Part shown: one piece after another, positions 19,224-27,621 of the stretch | How positions within the stretch are numbered: position 1 is the first letter of the stretch | How the letters are laid out: each line of letters starts with the position of its first letter | DNA from: Celeribacter marinus | GTDB taxonomy: Bacteria; Pseudomonadota; Alphaproteobacteria; Rhodobacterales; Rhodobacteraceae | DNA: 64,000 nucleotides | Reading direction: 5' to 3' | Assembly: GCF_001308265.1 (NCBI RefSeq) | Contig: NZ_CP012023.1 | Coordinates: 944,932-1,008,931, forward strand | Made by a program: the position numbers and the translations under genes | Notes under the pieces: model-generated | Told to the model about the DNA's origin: nothing | Database searches by the model: none | The model's input: the letters and a program-made list of their open reading frames with translations, nothing else

Positions 19224-19300
19224 TGGCGCGGTTGACGGGACTCGAACCCGCGACCCCCGGCGTGACAGGCCGGTACTCTAACCAACTGAGCTACAACCGC
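19224..19300 (-). tRNA. tRNA-Asp(GUC), copy 1
   Basis: 77 bases including an encoded CCA end. On the - strand the 7-base acceptor GCGGTTG pairs with CAACCGC, and the anticodon loop CTGTCAC has GTC at positions 34-36. The D-loop (AGTTGGTTAGA) and T-arm (GGTTCGAGTCC) are canonical. Confidence 0.97.
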
Positions 19301-19346
19301 GCATTTTGCCTATATGGCGTGCCTCTTCAGGCGTTTTGGGTAGCGA

Positions 19347-19423
19347 TGGCGCGGTTGACGGGACTCGAACCCGCGACCCCCGGCGTGACAGGCCGGTACT
19401 CTAACCAACTGAGCTACAACCGC
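19347..19423 (-). tRNA. tRNA-Asp(GUC), copy 2
   Basis: Identical in sequence to the copy at 19224-19300, 46 bases away, with encoded CCA. This upstream copy (in transcription order) probably shares a promoter with it. A tandem duplication. Confidence 0.97.
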
Positions 19424-19682
19424 TCGCTACCCATCCAGAACACTGTCCTGAACGTGAGGGGCGTTCTATGTCTGGGACGCGGGCGCGTCAAGCGCACAAT
19501 GGGTGATTGAGAGAAAAAAAACGCCTTCCACGCAAACAGCGAGCGCAGCTTAGCGACAAAGGCCCGATAAAGATCAACAATACAACGGATAAGCACTAAA
19601 TCAGGCAGGCTTGTTTAAGGGTGGTGGCGCTCTGCGAGGGGGCAAACATGACACACAGACGCCGGGCGCGCATACTGTCCAA

Positions 19683-20891
19683 TCACTGATGGCGCAAGGC
19701 CTCAATCGGGTCGAGCCGCGCCGCGCGGCGCGCGGGGAAATATCCAAAAATCACACCTACAGCGGCCGAAAACAAAAACGCAATGGCCACAATCACAGGA
19801 TCAGGACTGAACGGAATAGACATAAAATTTGACGCAAGCGCCGCAAGCCCGAGACCAAGCAAGATACCAACCAAACCACCGATCATCGACAACACAATGG
19901 CCTCGACCAAGAATTGCAGCAAAACCTGTTGGCCCGTTGCCCCGACCGCAAGGCGTATACCGATTTCGCGGGTTCGTTCCGTAACGGAAACCAGCATGAT
20001 ATTCATGATGCCTATCCCCCCCACCAACAAACTCACCGCCGCCACGGCCGACAGCAGCCCCGTCAGCACATCGGTGATGCCCGTTAGCATTGACGCCAAC
20101 TGCTTCATATCGCGGACGTTAAAGTCATCTTCTTCGTTATCACCGATACGCCGACGTTCGCGCATCAAAGCCTCGACCTCGACCACGGCGCGGTCGGTTG
20201 AGACGCTATCGGCCACCGTCACATAGATCATGGACACGTCTGAGGATCCCGACACGCGGCGCTGAAACGCCTTTATCGGCATCAAAACGATATCGTCCTG
20301 ATCGGTCCCAAAACTGGACGCCCCTTTGGCTTCGAGCAGTCCGATCACTTCACACGACACGGCCTTAAGCCGCACGGTCTCTCCAATCGGATTGGTGTTA
20401 CCGAACAAGTCCTGACGCACGCTTTCGCCCAAAATGCACACGGCCTTTCCAGAACTTTCTTCGGCGGCGAGGAAGCTACGCCCAAGAACGATTGGCCAAT
20501 CCACCACGTCGAGATATCGCGCGTCTGTCCCCGCAACGGAGGTGCGCGTATCCTCGGCGCCATACACGGCATTCAAAGTGGTTTGGTTATAGGGGGCAGC
20601 GGTGCGAATACTTGATATTTGATCGATCAATGCCTCCACATCCGCGAGGGTCAACGCGGCGGATACCGAATTATTACCCGGTCCCATTTGGCCCGCCCCC
20701 GGCATCACCATCAACACGTTGGTGCCTAGCTTTTCGACATCTGCGGTAACCTGATCAGAACTCCCCTGCCCAACGGTGACCATCGCAATGACGGCGGCCA
20801 CGCCAATCACAATGCCCAAAACGGTGAGGATGGAGCGCAGTGTATTGCGAAAAATGGCCTGAATGGCCAAGCGTACAGTTTCCCAGATCAT
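19683..20891 (-). CDS. MacB-type ABC transporter permease
   Basis: 402-residue permease with one TM near 20-42 (LRSILTVLGIVIGVAAVIAM), a large periplasmic MacB_PCD domain (~45-270) and a FtsX-type C-terminal module of three TMs (~285-390). The ATP-binding domain is on a separate gene, so this is a split MacB. It is the last gene of the adaptor-ATPase-permease set; its ATG overlaps the ATPase stop by 4 bases (ATGA). Likely exports a peptide, lipopeptide or drug; substrate is unknown. Confidence 0.9.
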   Translation of the reverse strand: MIWETVRLAIQAIFRNTLRSILTVLGIVIGVAAVIAMVTVGQGSSDQVTADVEKLGTNVLMVMPGAGQMGPGNNSVSAALTLADVEALIDQISSIRTAAPYNQTTLNAVYGAEDTRTSVAGTDARYLDVVDWPIVLGRSFLAAEESSGKAVCILGESVRQDLFGNTNPIGETVRLKAVSCEVIGLLEAKGASSFGTDQDDIVLMPIKAFQRRVSGSSDVSMIYVTVADSVSTDRAVVEVEALMRERRRIGDNEEDDFNVRDMKQLASMLTGITDVLTGLLSAVAAVSLLVGGIGIMNIMLVSVTERTREIGIRLAVGATGQQVLLQFLVEAIVLSMIGGLVGILLGLGLAALASNFMSIPFSPDPVIVAIAFLFSAAVGVIFGYFPARRAARLDPIEALRHQ

Positions 20892-21616
20892 GCGTCTTGC
20901 TTTCCATGACTAAACACCTCGTGCGGCTCCCCTGTGCGCTCGACCCGCCCGTCGACCATCCAGATCACACGGTGCGCATAGGCCGCCATATCCTCCTCGT
21001 GGGTGACCATGACAATCGTAATGTGATCGCGTTCGTTCAGGGTCTTGAGCAACTCCATGATTTCCACAGACAGCTTGGTGTCGAGATTTCCGGTCGGCTC
21101 ATCCGCAAGGATCACCTGCGGATTCCCTGCCAAAGCGCGCGCAATCGCAGCGCGTTGCTGTTGCCCGCCCGAAAGCTCGGACGGGTCATGGTGTTCGCGT
21201 CCACCAAGCCCCACTTTACCAAGCGCATCGAGTGCCTTTTCGCGCCGCTCGCTCGCAGGCAGCCCTTTGTAAATCATTGGCAACTCGACATTATCGAGCG
21301 CAGATGTGCGCGCCAAAAGGTTGAACCCCTGAAACACAAAACCAAGATAGTTGCGGCGTAACATTGCACGCTGATCTTGGGTAAGAGACGCCACCTGAAC
21401 ACCATTGAACAGGTACTCACCGCTGGTCGGGCTATCGAGACATCCGATCATGTTCATCGTGGTAGATTTGCCCGATCCAGACGGGCCCATAATGGCGACA
21501 AATTCACCCGGTGCGATTGTGATGTCGACGCCATTCATCGCGCGCACTTGCGCCTCGCCGTGGCCGTACACCTTTGTAACACCGCGCAGCTCTATGACAG
21601 GGGGACGGTCCGTCAT
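20888..21616 (-). CDS. MacB-type ABC transporter ATP-binding protein
   Basis: 242-residue ATPase of the LolD/MacB/FtsE group. Walker [10 protein letters not shown] (44-52), signature LSGGQQQR and Walker [12 protein letters not shown] are intact, as is the family Q-loop region [10 protein letters not shown] chose ATG 21616 ([10 protein letters not shown]); the longer frame is out of character. It overlaps the permease gene by 4 bases and follows the adaptor stop by one base. Confidence 0.93.
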   Translation of the reverse strand: MTDRPPVIELRGVTKVYGHGEAQVRAMNGVDITIAPGEFVAIMGPSGSGKSTTMNMIGCLDSPTSGEYLFNGVQVASLTQDQRAMLRRNYLGFVFQGFNLLARTSALDNVELPMIYKGLPASERREKALDALGKVGLGGREHHDPSELSGGQQQRAAIARALAGNPQVILADEPTGNLDTKLSVEIMELLKTLNERDHITIVMVTHEEDMAAYAHRVIWMVDGRVERTGEPHEVFSHGKQDA

Positions 21617-21617
21617 T

Positions 21618-22874
21618 CTATTGTCCCTCGACCATATCAATGACGACCTGATCGCCAACGGCCAATGCGCCGTCTGCAACAATCGTCTCCAACCCGTCCG
21701 TGTCCCCGCGCTCCACGTTGATCTCAACGGCCACGCCATCGCGCAAAACCCAAAGTGTGCTATTGGACACTGCGCGCGTTGCAGTGTCCGTACGAGACGG
21801 CATAATCAGCCCCAAAAGCCCACCGCCCCCTTCGTCATCGGACGCCTCGACCTCAATCACCTGCGGCGGCGCAAACCGAAGCGCGGCATTGGGCACCAGC
21901 ATCACATCACTGTGCTGTGCCACTGTAATATCAGCGGTGGCTGTCATACCGGGGCGTAAGAGAAGCGCATCATTTTCAACCGACAAAATAGCCTTATAGG
22001 TTACAAGCCCATCAGTACTATCAGACGCATAGCGCACCATCGAAATTTGCGCGGGAAAGGTCTCGTCATCATACGCATCGACGCTAAAGCGCGCGATATC
22101 ACCCACGGAGATACGGCCAATATCCGCCTCGGCGACGTCAACCTGTAGTTCCATTTGCGACAAATCTTCGGCAATCGTAAACAACTCGGGGGCCGAAAGA
22201 CTCGCGGCAACAATTTGGCCTGCATCCACCGCCCGATCAAGCACGATGCCCGTGATCGGAGAGACAATCGTCGCCTTGCTCAAAATGGCCTCTTGTGCCT
22301 CCAGCTGCGCCTGAGCGAGATCAAGATTGGCCTGGGCGCTGGCCACATTCGCTTGGGCACGGCTCAACGCGGCCTCGGCTGTCGTCAAATTTGCCTGAGA
22401 GGTGACGCCACGCTCATCAAGTCGTTTTACAATGTCAAAATCCGCTTGGGCCTCAAGCAAACTGGCGCGCGCATTTTCCAATTGAGCCGCTGCCGCCGCA
22501 TGGCTGGCCACCTGAACTGCCATTTGCGCATCCAGTTGCACAGTGTCGAGTTTCGCCAATACCTGACCGGCGCTCACAACATCATTGTAGTCCGCAAAAA
22601 CATCGACAATCGTTCCCGAAAGCTCCGATGAAATTTCGACCAAATTCGTAGGCTCGATCGTTCCTGTGGCCGTTACGGTCACGATCAACTCTCCGCGCGT
22701 GGCCGATTGTGTTATATAGGTGATTTGTGAACGATCCTCGGACCCTTGCATCCACCACAAGGCAAGGGCGGCCACCACACATATCGACGCGATCCACCCT
22801 GCCCCTTTGGAAAACCGGCGTTTGGCATGTCCGACCCCAAGGGCCGCCTCAATGTCGCGTTGCGTTTGGCTCAT
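21618..22874 (-). CDS. MacA/HlyD-type membrane fusion protein
   Basis: 418-residue periplasmic adaptor. An N-terminal TM (~24-42) is followed by a lipoyl-like half (LVEISSELSGTIVDVFADYNDVV), a long alpha-hairpin (~105-200, Ala/Gln/Leu rich), a second lipoyl half and a beta-barrel domain. It should connect the MacB-like pump to an outer-membrane channel, but no TolC homologue is in the window. First gene of the operon. There is no lipobox, so it is anchored by the N-terminal TM. Confidence 0.9.
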   Translation of the reverse strand: MSQTQRDIEAALGVGHAKRRFSKGAGWIASICVVAALALWWMQGSEDRSQITYITQSATRGELIVTVTATGTIEPTNLVEISSELSGTIVDVFADYNDVVSAGQVLAKLDTVQLDAQMAVQVASHAAAAAQLENARASLLEAQADFDIVKRLDERGVTSQANLTTAEAALSRAQANVASAQANLDLAQAQLEAQEAILSKATIVSPITGIVLDRAVDAGQIVAASLSAPELFTIAEDLSQMELQVDVAEADIGRISVGDIARFSVDAYDDETFPAQISMVRYASDSTDGLVTYKAILSVENDALLLRPGMTATADITVAQHSDVMLVPNAALRFAPPQVIEVEASDDEGGGGLLGLIMPSRTDTATRAVSNSTLWVLRDGVAVEINVERGDTDGLETIVADGALAVGDQVVIDMVEGQ

Positions 22875-23463
22875 GCCTACGGCTCCTACTGATCGAAGGT
22901 ATCCCTATGCCTAGCGCGCTCGGCATGTTCGGGTAATGATATAAATCATACTACGTAACAGCCGTGACTTTCCGTCGCGTGGATCAATGTCCGAACGCGG
23001 CGAAACAGAGTACTCCTTTGGAAACCGTGCATAGACGGCAGCGTGGAGCAGGCATCACCAACGAGGTCTGACAATCCATCCATATGGAAGGGTATCGGCA
23101 CCGCCCTGTTTAAGCTCCAACAGTCTTTTGGCCCTGTCATCCCCCATTCCAGCTGGCATAGATCTGATCGCATAATTGCCCGCGCAGATCGCGACTGATC
23201 GAAAGAGAACATCCACGAACAGTCTGTAACGCGACACTCGGGGGCCAACGCCTCCGTTCCGCCTGTTAAGGCCCCCAAACGTGGAGGTGGCAAAATAGCG
23301 TCAGCGGTCAGGGTCGGCCCGACCCCGGATGCGGCAGTGGCAGTGGCGCGATATTGTGTGTGTCTTAAATTTCCGACACGGGGGTAACAGGCCGCGATTG
23401 ACGGCCATGGGCGGCTCTAAATATGAATGATTCTATGAACGAACACTGGCGCGCAATCAACGC
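22875..23463. other. 589-base region without a supported gene
   Basis: Two overlapping - strand frames (22946-23293; 23055-23237) cover most of it but have no ribosome-binding site and no recognisable motif, and one frame change separates them, so they may be remnants of a decayed gene. A near-perfect palindrome GGGTCGG-C-CCGACCC is at 23311-23325. The 100 bases nearest 22875 should contain the exporter operon promoter. Confidence 0.5.
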
Positions 23464-24012
23464 TCACTGATCCGTCGTTTTCCATTTGACGGGCGTCACA
23501 TACACGATGCGATCACCGACACTAACCATGACATCGCCGTCTTGAATATTGACCTGTAAATTCATCGAGCGGCTGGCGAGATCAGCGAGGGCACGCGTAT
23601 CGGTTTCAGACAAATTCAAAACCTGAAGATTATCAAAACGGGTGGTGCCGTTTTTGATTTTATCCCACCACATCTCCGCCGTCTTGCCGCCATAACTATA
23701 AACGATCACCGCATTGGATTTACCGCACGACTGGCGCACGATCTTTTCACTCGGTAGGCCCAGTGCGATCCACAATTCCAACTCGCCACTGAGGCTTTTT
23801 TGCCAAATGTCCGGCTCATCATCGCTCGACAGACCCTTTGTCATTTCGAGCTGTTCATGGGCATTGAGCGCAAACGCGAGAAGACGCACCATCAACCGCT
23901 CATCCGTCTCCGAAGGGTGTTTGGCAACCGTCAGCTTATGGGTCTCATAGTAGTGACGATCCATATCGGACACGGACAGCTCGACTCGGTATATTGTAGC
24001 TTTTTGCGCCAT
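23464..24012 (-). CDS. YaeQ family protein
   Basis: 182-residue protein matching YaeQ over its whole length: MAQKATIYRVELSVSDMDRHYYETHKLTVAKHPSETDERLMVRLLAFAL at the N-terminus, then WIALGLPSEKIVRQSCGKS. The fold is related to PD-(D/E)XK nucleases, but the biochemical role is unsettled; E. coli YaeQ was once linked to suppression of RfaH loss. It is monocistronic, flanked by tRNA-Val and a geneless stretch. Confidence 0.93.
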   Translation of the reverse strand: MAQKATIYRVELSVSDMDRHYYETHKLTVAKHPSETDERLMVRLLAFALNAHEQLEMTKGLSSDDEPDIWQKSLSGELELWIALGLPSEKIVRQSCGKSNAVIVYSYGGKTAEMWWDKIKNGTTRFDNLQVLNLSETDTRALADLASRSMNLQVNIQDGDVMVSVGDRIVYVTPVKWKTTDQ

Positions 24013-24155
24013 GATCTGTCCTAAAATCTCTAAGGTTGCGCCTGACTAGAGCGTCTGAGGATGTTGTGAAAGCAGATAAAGACCGCCATAGCGCCACAGT
24101 CACGTCCAGACCACATGTCTCGCAACTGAATAATCGTGACTATCAAGGGGGTAAA

Positions 24156-24231
<76 letters not shown>

Positions 24232-24346
24232 GGTGAGGCAGCGTTTAGACCAAGCTGAGAGCCCTTGCAAGCCTCTCTCGCAGGTTTGTTGCTTGAAACC
24301 TCATTTCTTGCACTTCACAGTTGGAAAAAAGTAAAAAGGAACGGCT

Positions 24347-24829
24347 ATGGACCTCTCTGGCACACGACTTTTAAAGGCAAATCGCGCAACCGTATGGGCA
24401 CATCTCAATGACGCCGACACCCTGCGTGCCGCGATTCCCGGATGCGAAACTCTGACCGGCTCGCCCGAAGAGGGATTCGAGGCCGTGGTCAAACAAAAGG
24501 TTGGCCCCGTAAAGGCAACGTTCAAAGGCAAGGTGACCCTAAGCGACATCACCCCCGCCGAGAGCTATACCATCGCGGGCGAGGGCACGGGGGGCGTAGC
24601 GGGCTTTGCCAAAGGCGGTGCCAAAGTCTGGCTATCAGACATCGAGGGCGGCACCGAGTTATCATATACGGTGGAGGCCAAAGTGGGCGGCAAGCTTGCA
24701 CAACTGGGCGGGCGGATCATCGACAGTTTCGCCCGCAAAATGGCCGATCAGTTTTTTGACAACTTTCAAGAACAGATTGATGGACCACTGGATGCAGAGA
24801 CCGACACAGACGCGAGCCCTGCGGCTTAA
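24347..24829 (+). CDS. SRPBCC/CoxG family protein
   Basis: 160-residue START-like protein of the CoxG type (carbon monoxide dehydrogenase subunit G). MDLSGTRLLKANRATVWAHLND and CETLTGSPEEGFEAVVKQKVGPVKATFKG are characteristic. CoxG proteins anchor or mature molybdenum hydroxylases, but no coxL/coxM genes are present nearby, so its partner is unknown and a CO-dehydrogenase role is not implied. AAAAAGGAACGG precedes the ATG at 24347. Confidence 0.85.
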   Translation: MDLSGTRLLKANRATVWAHLNDADTLRAAIPGCETLTGSPEEGFEAVVKQKVGPVKATFKGKVTLSDITPAESYTIAGEGTGGVAGFAKGGAKVWLSDIEGGTELSYTVEAKVGGKLAQLGGRIIDSFARKMADQFFDNFQEQIDGPLDAETDTDASPAA

Positions 24830-24834
24830 CTGCG

Positions 24835-24865
24835 CGGGCGCGTCACCTTATGGATAACGCGCCCG
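24835..24865. terminator. Hairpin between convergent CoxG-like and DUF465 genes
   Basis: A perfect 9-base stem (24835-24843 with 24857-24865; CGGGCGCGT). It lacks a T-run on either strand, so termination efficiency is uncertain. Confidence 0.5.
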
Positions 24866-24888
24866 AAATATAGATTTCAATCAGGATA

Positions 24889-25131
24889 TCAGGCCGCAGC
24901 CGTCAGCAAACCGTAAAGCTCGTCTTTGAGCGCCATACGCTTCTTGCGCAGCTCCGATTGCGCCAGATCATCCATCGGCTCGACGTTGGTTTCCGCCAAA
25001 TGTACTTGATCGTTCAATGCGTTATAGTCGTCGAGCAGGCGCGCGAAATGCGGATCAGACACCTTGCGCTTTGAGATGAGGTCGGCCAGTTCGGGAAAAT
25101 CTTGTGCCAATTGATGCGGTGTGTGTGGCAT
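24889..25131 (-). CDS. DUF465 family protein (YdcH-like)
   Basis: 80-residue helical protein with the DUF465 pattern: HQLAQDFPELADLISKRKVSDPHFARLLDDYNALNDQVHLAE and a charged C-terminal helix. Found widely in proteobacteria; function unknown. It probably has its own promoter in the ~115 bases after the EamA stop. Confidence 0.88.
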   Translation of the reverse strand: MPHTPHQLAQDFPELADLISKRKVSDPHFARLLDDYNALNDQVHLAETNVEPMDDLAQSELRKKRMALKDELYGLLTAAA

Positions 25132-25247
25132 GTGCGTCGCTCCGTTTTTGCGTGTTCACCTCATGGTGCCGATTACACGGGTTCCACGCCTTGACGCGGA
25201 TCAAACACGGATGCATTGCCTCTCTTTTTTAGGTAGGTATGCGCAGG

Positions 25248-26117
25248 CTAGGCGCGGCGTTTGCGCCATGCTTCGCGCCACGTGATAAACGACACCGCTG
25301 CAATGATCATCGCACCGCCCGCAATGACAAACCCATCAATTCCCTCGCCAAACAGAAAATACCCCACCGAGGTGGCCCAGACGAGCTGCACAAAGGTGAC
25401 GGGTTGCAAAACAGTTTGCGGAGCGCATGCGAAGGCGCGCGTCATACAATAATGTGCAGCCGTGGCAAAAAAGGCTGTGAAAAACAACAACCCGATTTCG
25501 CGAAATGATGGCGCAACCCAATCGGCCAATGCAAAAGGCAACAACACAAACGGCACCATCGCAGACATCAAAAACACCACAACGGCGGCAGGCAGCTCTT
25601 TGGATAGGGCATTGGCGATTAGATAGCTGCCCGCAAAAAACAGTGCGGAAAAAATCATCGCAACGTGACCGGGATCAATCTCGCGCAGTCCAGGTCGTAA
25701 AATCACCAAGCCACCCAGAAATGCGATCCCCAGCGCCGCAATGCGGGGCAGCGCGATTCTCTCACCAAACAACACAACCGCGCCAAGCGAGACATAGACG
25801 GGGTTCATAAAGTTCATTGCGGTCACTTCGGCCATCGGAATGCGGGTCATAGCGTAGAACCATGCGACCATTGCAAAGGCGTGGAATACCGCACGGCCCA
25901 CCGACAGCTTGACGATGCGGCGTGTAAAATCGACCTGTCGCACTTGGCCGATAAACGGGATGAAAAACACCAGACCAAGGGCAAATCGCAAAAACGCGCT
26001 CTCGAATATGGGCAAGGCGTTTCCGACATATTTGACCAACACATTGACCATGACGAAGTTGAGTGTGGTGGCGGTCATCCACGCAATGCCCGCGAGAGGA
26101 CGAGGTGAAGAGGCCAC
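25248..26117 (-). CDS. EamA/DMT-family transporter
   Basis: 289-residue drug/metabolite transporter with ten predicted TMs in two EamA repeats (RPLAGIAWMTATTLNFV..., ARP-like second half from HVAMIFSALFFAGSYL). The likely start is the GTG at 26117, giving the family-typical VASSPRPLAGIAWM; the 26192 frame overlaps lysE. It follows the LysE-like gene by two bases, forming a transport operon. Substrate unknown. Confidence 0.85.
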   Translation of the reverse strand: MASSPRPLAGIAWMTATTLNFVMVNVLVKYVGNALPIFESAFLRFALGLVFFIPFIGQVRQVDFTRRIVKLSVGRAVFHAFAMVAWFYAMTRIPMAEVTAMNFMNPVYVSLGAVVLFGERIALPRIAALGIAFLGGLVILRPGLREIDPGHVAMIFSALFFAGSYLIANALSKELPAAVVVFLMSAMVPFVLLPFALADWVAPSFREIGLLFFTAFFATAAHYCMTRAFACAPQTVLQPVTFVQLVWATSVGYFLFGEGIDGFVIAGGAMIIAAVSFITWREAWRKRRA

Positions 26118-26119
26118 GC

Positions 26120-26722
26120 CTAGACGCCCGAGGCCAGTTTGAATGCGATGAGCCACATTACCACCGCAATCAATCCGTCCAAAACACGCCAAGACACCTC
26201 GCGCGCAAAGACGGGCGCCAAAAGCCGCGCACCGTAGGCCAGCGCAAAGAAGAAGACGAACGAGGCCGAGATTGCACCAAGAGCAAAGTTGCCGCGCTCA
26301 GGTCCGAAATCAGCCGAGATTGCACCAACTAAAACAACCGTATCAAGATAGACATGTGGGTTGAGCCATGTGAGCGCGAGGCAGGTGGCCAATGCAGCCC
26401 CCAAGGTTTGGACCTTGCCATCGGCGGGATCTAGATGCCCGCCACCACGATAGGCCGCGCGCGCCGCGCGAGCGCCATAAACGACAAGAAACGCCACCCC
26501 ACCCCACCGCATAACGGGCAAAATCAGCGGAAAGGCCTCCGACACTTTAGCAGAGGCAAATACGCCGACCGCGATCAGGATTGCGTCGGATGCGGCACAG
26601 GTCAGTGCCACGGCAAAGACATGCGATTTCTTAAGCCCTTGGCGCAAAACAAACGCATTTTGCGCCCCAATCGCAAGGATCAGCGACAGGCCTGTGATAA
26701 ACCCCGTAAACGTTGCGTGCAT
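26120..26722 (-). CDS. LysE/ArgO family amino-acid exporter
   Basis: 200-residue, six-TM exporter. The TM1 motif AIGAQNAFVLRQGLKKSH is that of the LysE/ArgO branch (lysine/arginine export), more specific than generic RhtB. WLNPHVYLDTVVLVG is the second family signature. It is followed by the EamA gene and has a promoter region that includes the yebC terminator. Substrate is inferred as arginine or lysine. Confidence 0.88.
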   Translation of the reverse strand: MHATFTGFITGLSLILAIGAQNAFVLRQGLKKSHVFAVALTCAASDAILIAVGVFASAKVSEAFPLILPVMRWGGVAFLVVYGARAARAAYRGGGHLDPADGKVQTLGAALATCLALTWLNPHVYLDTVVLVGAISADFGPERGNFALGAISASFVFFFALAYGARLLAPVFAREVSWRVLDGLIAVVMWLIAFKLASGV

Positions 26723-26741
26723 GACTCAATCCCCAAAAACA

Positions 26742-26771
26742 AAAAGCTCCGCCATTTCAGACGGAGCTTTT
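26742..26771 (-). terminator. Terminator after yebC
   Basis: A 10-base perfect stem (26742-26751 with 26762-26771; AAAAGCTCCG) with a T-run on the - strand, 18 bases past the yebC stop. Confidence 0.87.
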
Positions 26772-26789
26772 AAAATCATGACCCAGTTT

Positions 26790-27530
26790 TTAAAGCTGGT
26801 CCATCACCTCGTCGGAGGCCTCAAAGTTGGCGGTCACGTTTTGCACGTCATCGTCATCCTCAAGAGCTTCGATCAGGTTCATCAACTTTTGCATACCCTC
26901 CAAGTCCAGCTCGGTTGTCGTGGTCGGCTGCCAGATCAGTTTGGTGCTCTCGGATTCGCCAAGTGCGGCTTCGAGGGCGGTAGACACATCGTTAAGATCG
27001 GTATCGGCACAGATGATTTCGTGACCTTCGTCACTCGTTTCACAGTTCTCCGCACCTGCCTCAATCGCGGCCATCATCACGGTGTCTTCGCCGCCCGCAC
27101 TCGCCGGATAGATAATCTGCCCCTTGCGTTCGAACATAAAGCCAACCGATCCTGTCTCGCCCAGATTTCCGCCGTTCTTGGAGAACGTGGAGCGCACATT
27201 GGACGCGGTGCGGTTGCGGTTGTCGGTCATTGCCTCAACGATCACGGCGACACCACTTGGGCCATAGCCCTCATAGCGGATTTCGTCGTAATTTTCCGCA
27301 TCGCCACCCATGGATTTTTTGATCGCTCGATCAATCACGTCCTTGGGGACAGAGACCGATTTGGCCTCTTTGACAGCCATCCGCAAACGCGGGTTTTTGT
27401 CGGGATCAGGGTCACCCATTTTCGCCGCCACGGTAATTTCCTTGGCGAGTTTGGAAAAGAGTTTGGAGCGCAATTTATCCTGACGACCTTTACGGTGCTG
27501 GATGTTTGCCCATTTTGAGTGGCCTGCCAT
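26790..27530 (-). CDS. yebC: YebC/PmpR family DNA-binding regulator / translation factor
   Basis: 246-residue YebC-family protein starting [18 protein letters not shown], the invariant N-terminus. Domains I-III follow ([39 protein letters not shown]). The start is the ATG at 27530, five codons inside the open frame. YebC proteins are described both as transcriptional regulators and as ribosome-associated factors that ease polyproline translation. In many alphaproteobacteria yebC lies near ruvC; here it does not. Confidence 0.95.
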   Translation of the reverse strand: MAGHSKWANIQHRKGRQDKLRSKLFSKLAKEITVAAKMGDPDPDKNPRLRMAVKEAKSVSVPKDVIDRAIKKSMGGDAENYDEIRYEGYGPSGVAVIVEAMTDNRNRTASNVRSTFSKNGGNLGETGSVGFMFERKGQIIYPASAGGEDTVMMAAIEAGAENCETSDEGHEIICADTDLNDVSTALEAALGESESTKLIWQPTTTTELDLEGMQKLMNLIEALEDDDDVQNVTANFEASDEVMDQL

Positions 27531-27621
27531 GAGGTCCTCCGTCAATCAAATTTCGGCTTTGTGCCTTCTATAGGCGATGGAGCGTGGGGGCCGCAAGGGG
27601 CCGCACCATCCTGCCCCTATC

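Noticed and set aside
19223..19510. 95-residue + strand frame beginning MARLTGLEPATPGVTG, with an internal repeat
   Set aside because: It is the antisense of two tandem tRNA-Asp genes, a known source of false proteins.
22946..23293. 115-residue - strand frame
   Set aside because: No RBS, no recognised motif and competing frames; kept only as a possible remnant.
26694..27518. 274-residue + strand frame
   Set aside because: Antisense to yebC; no RBS and no motif.
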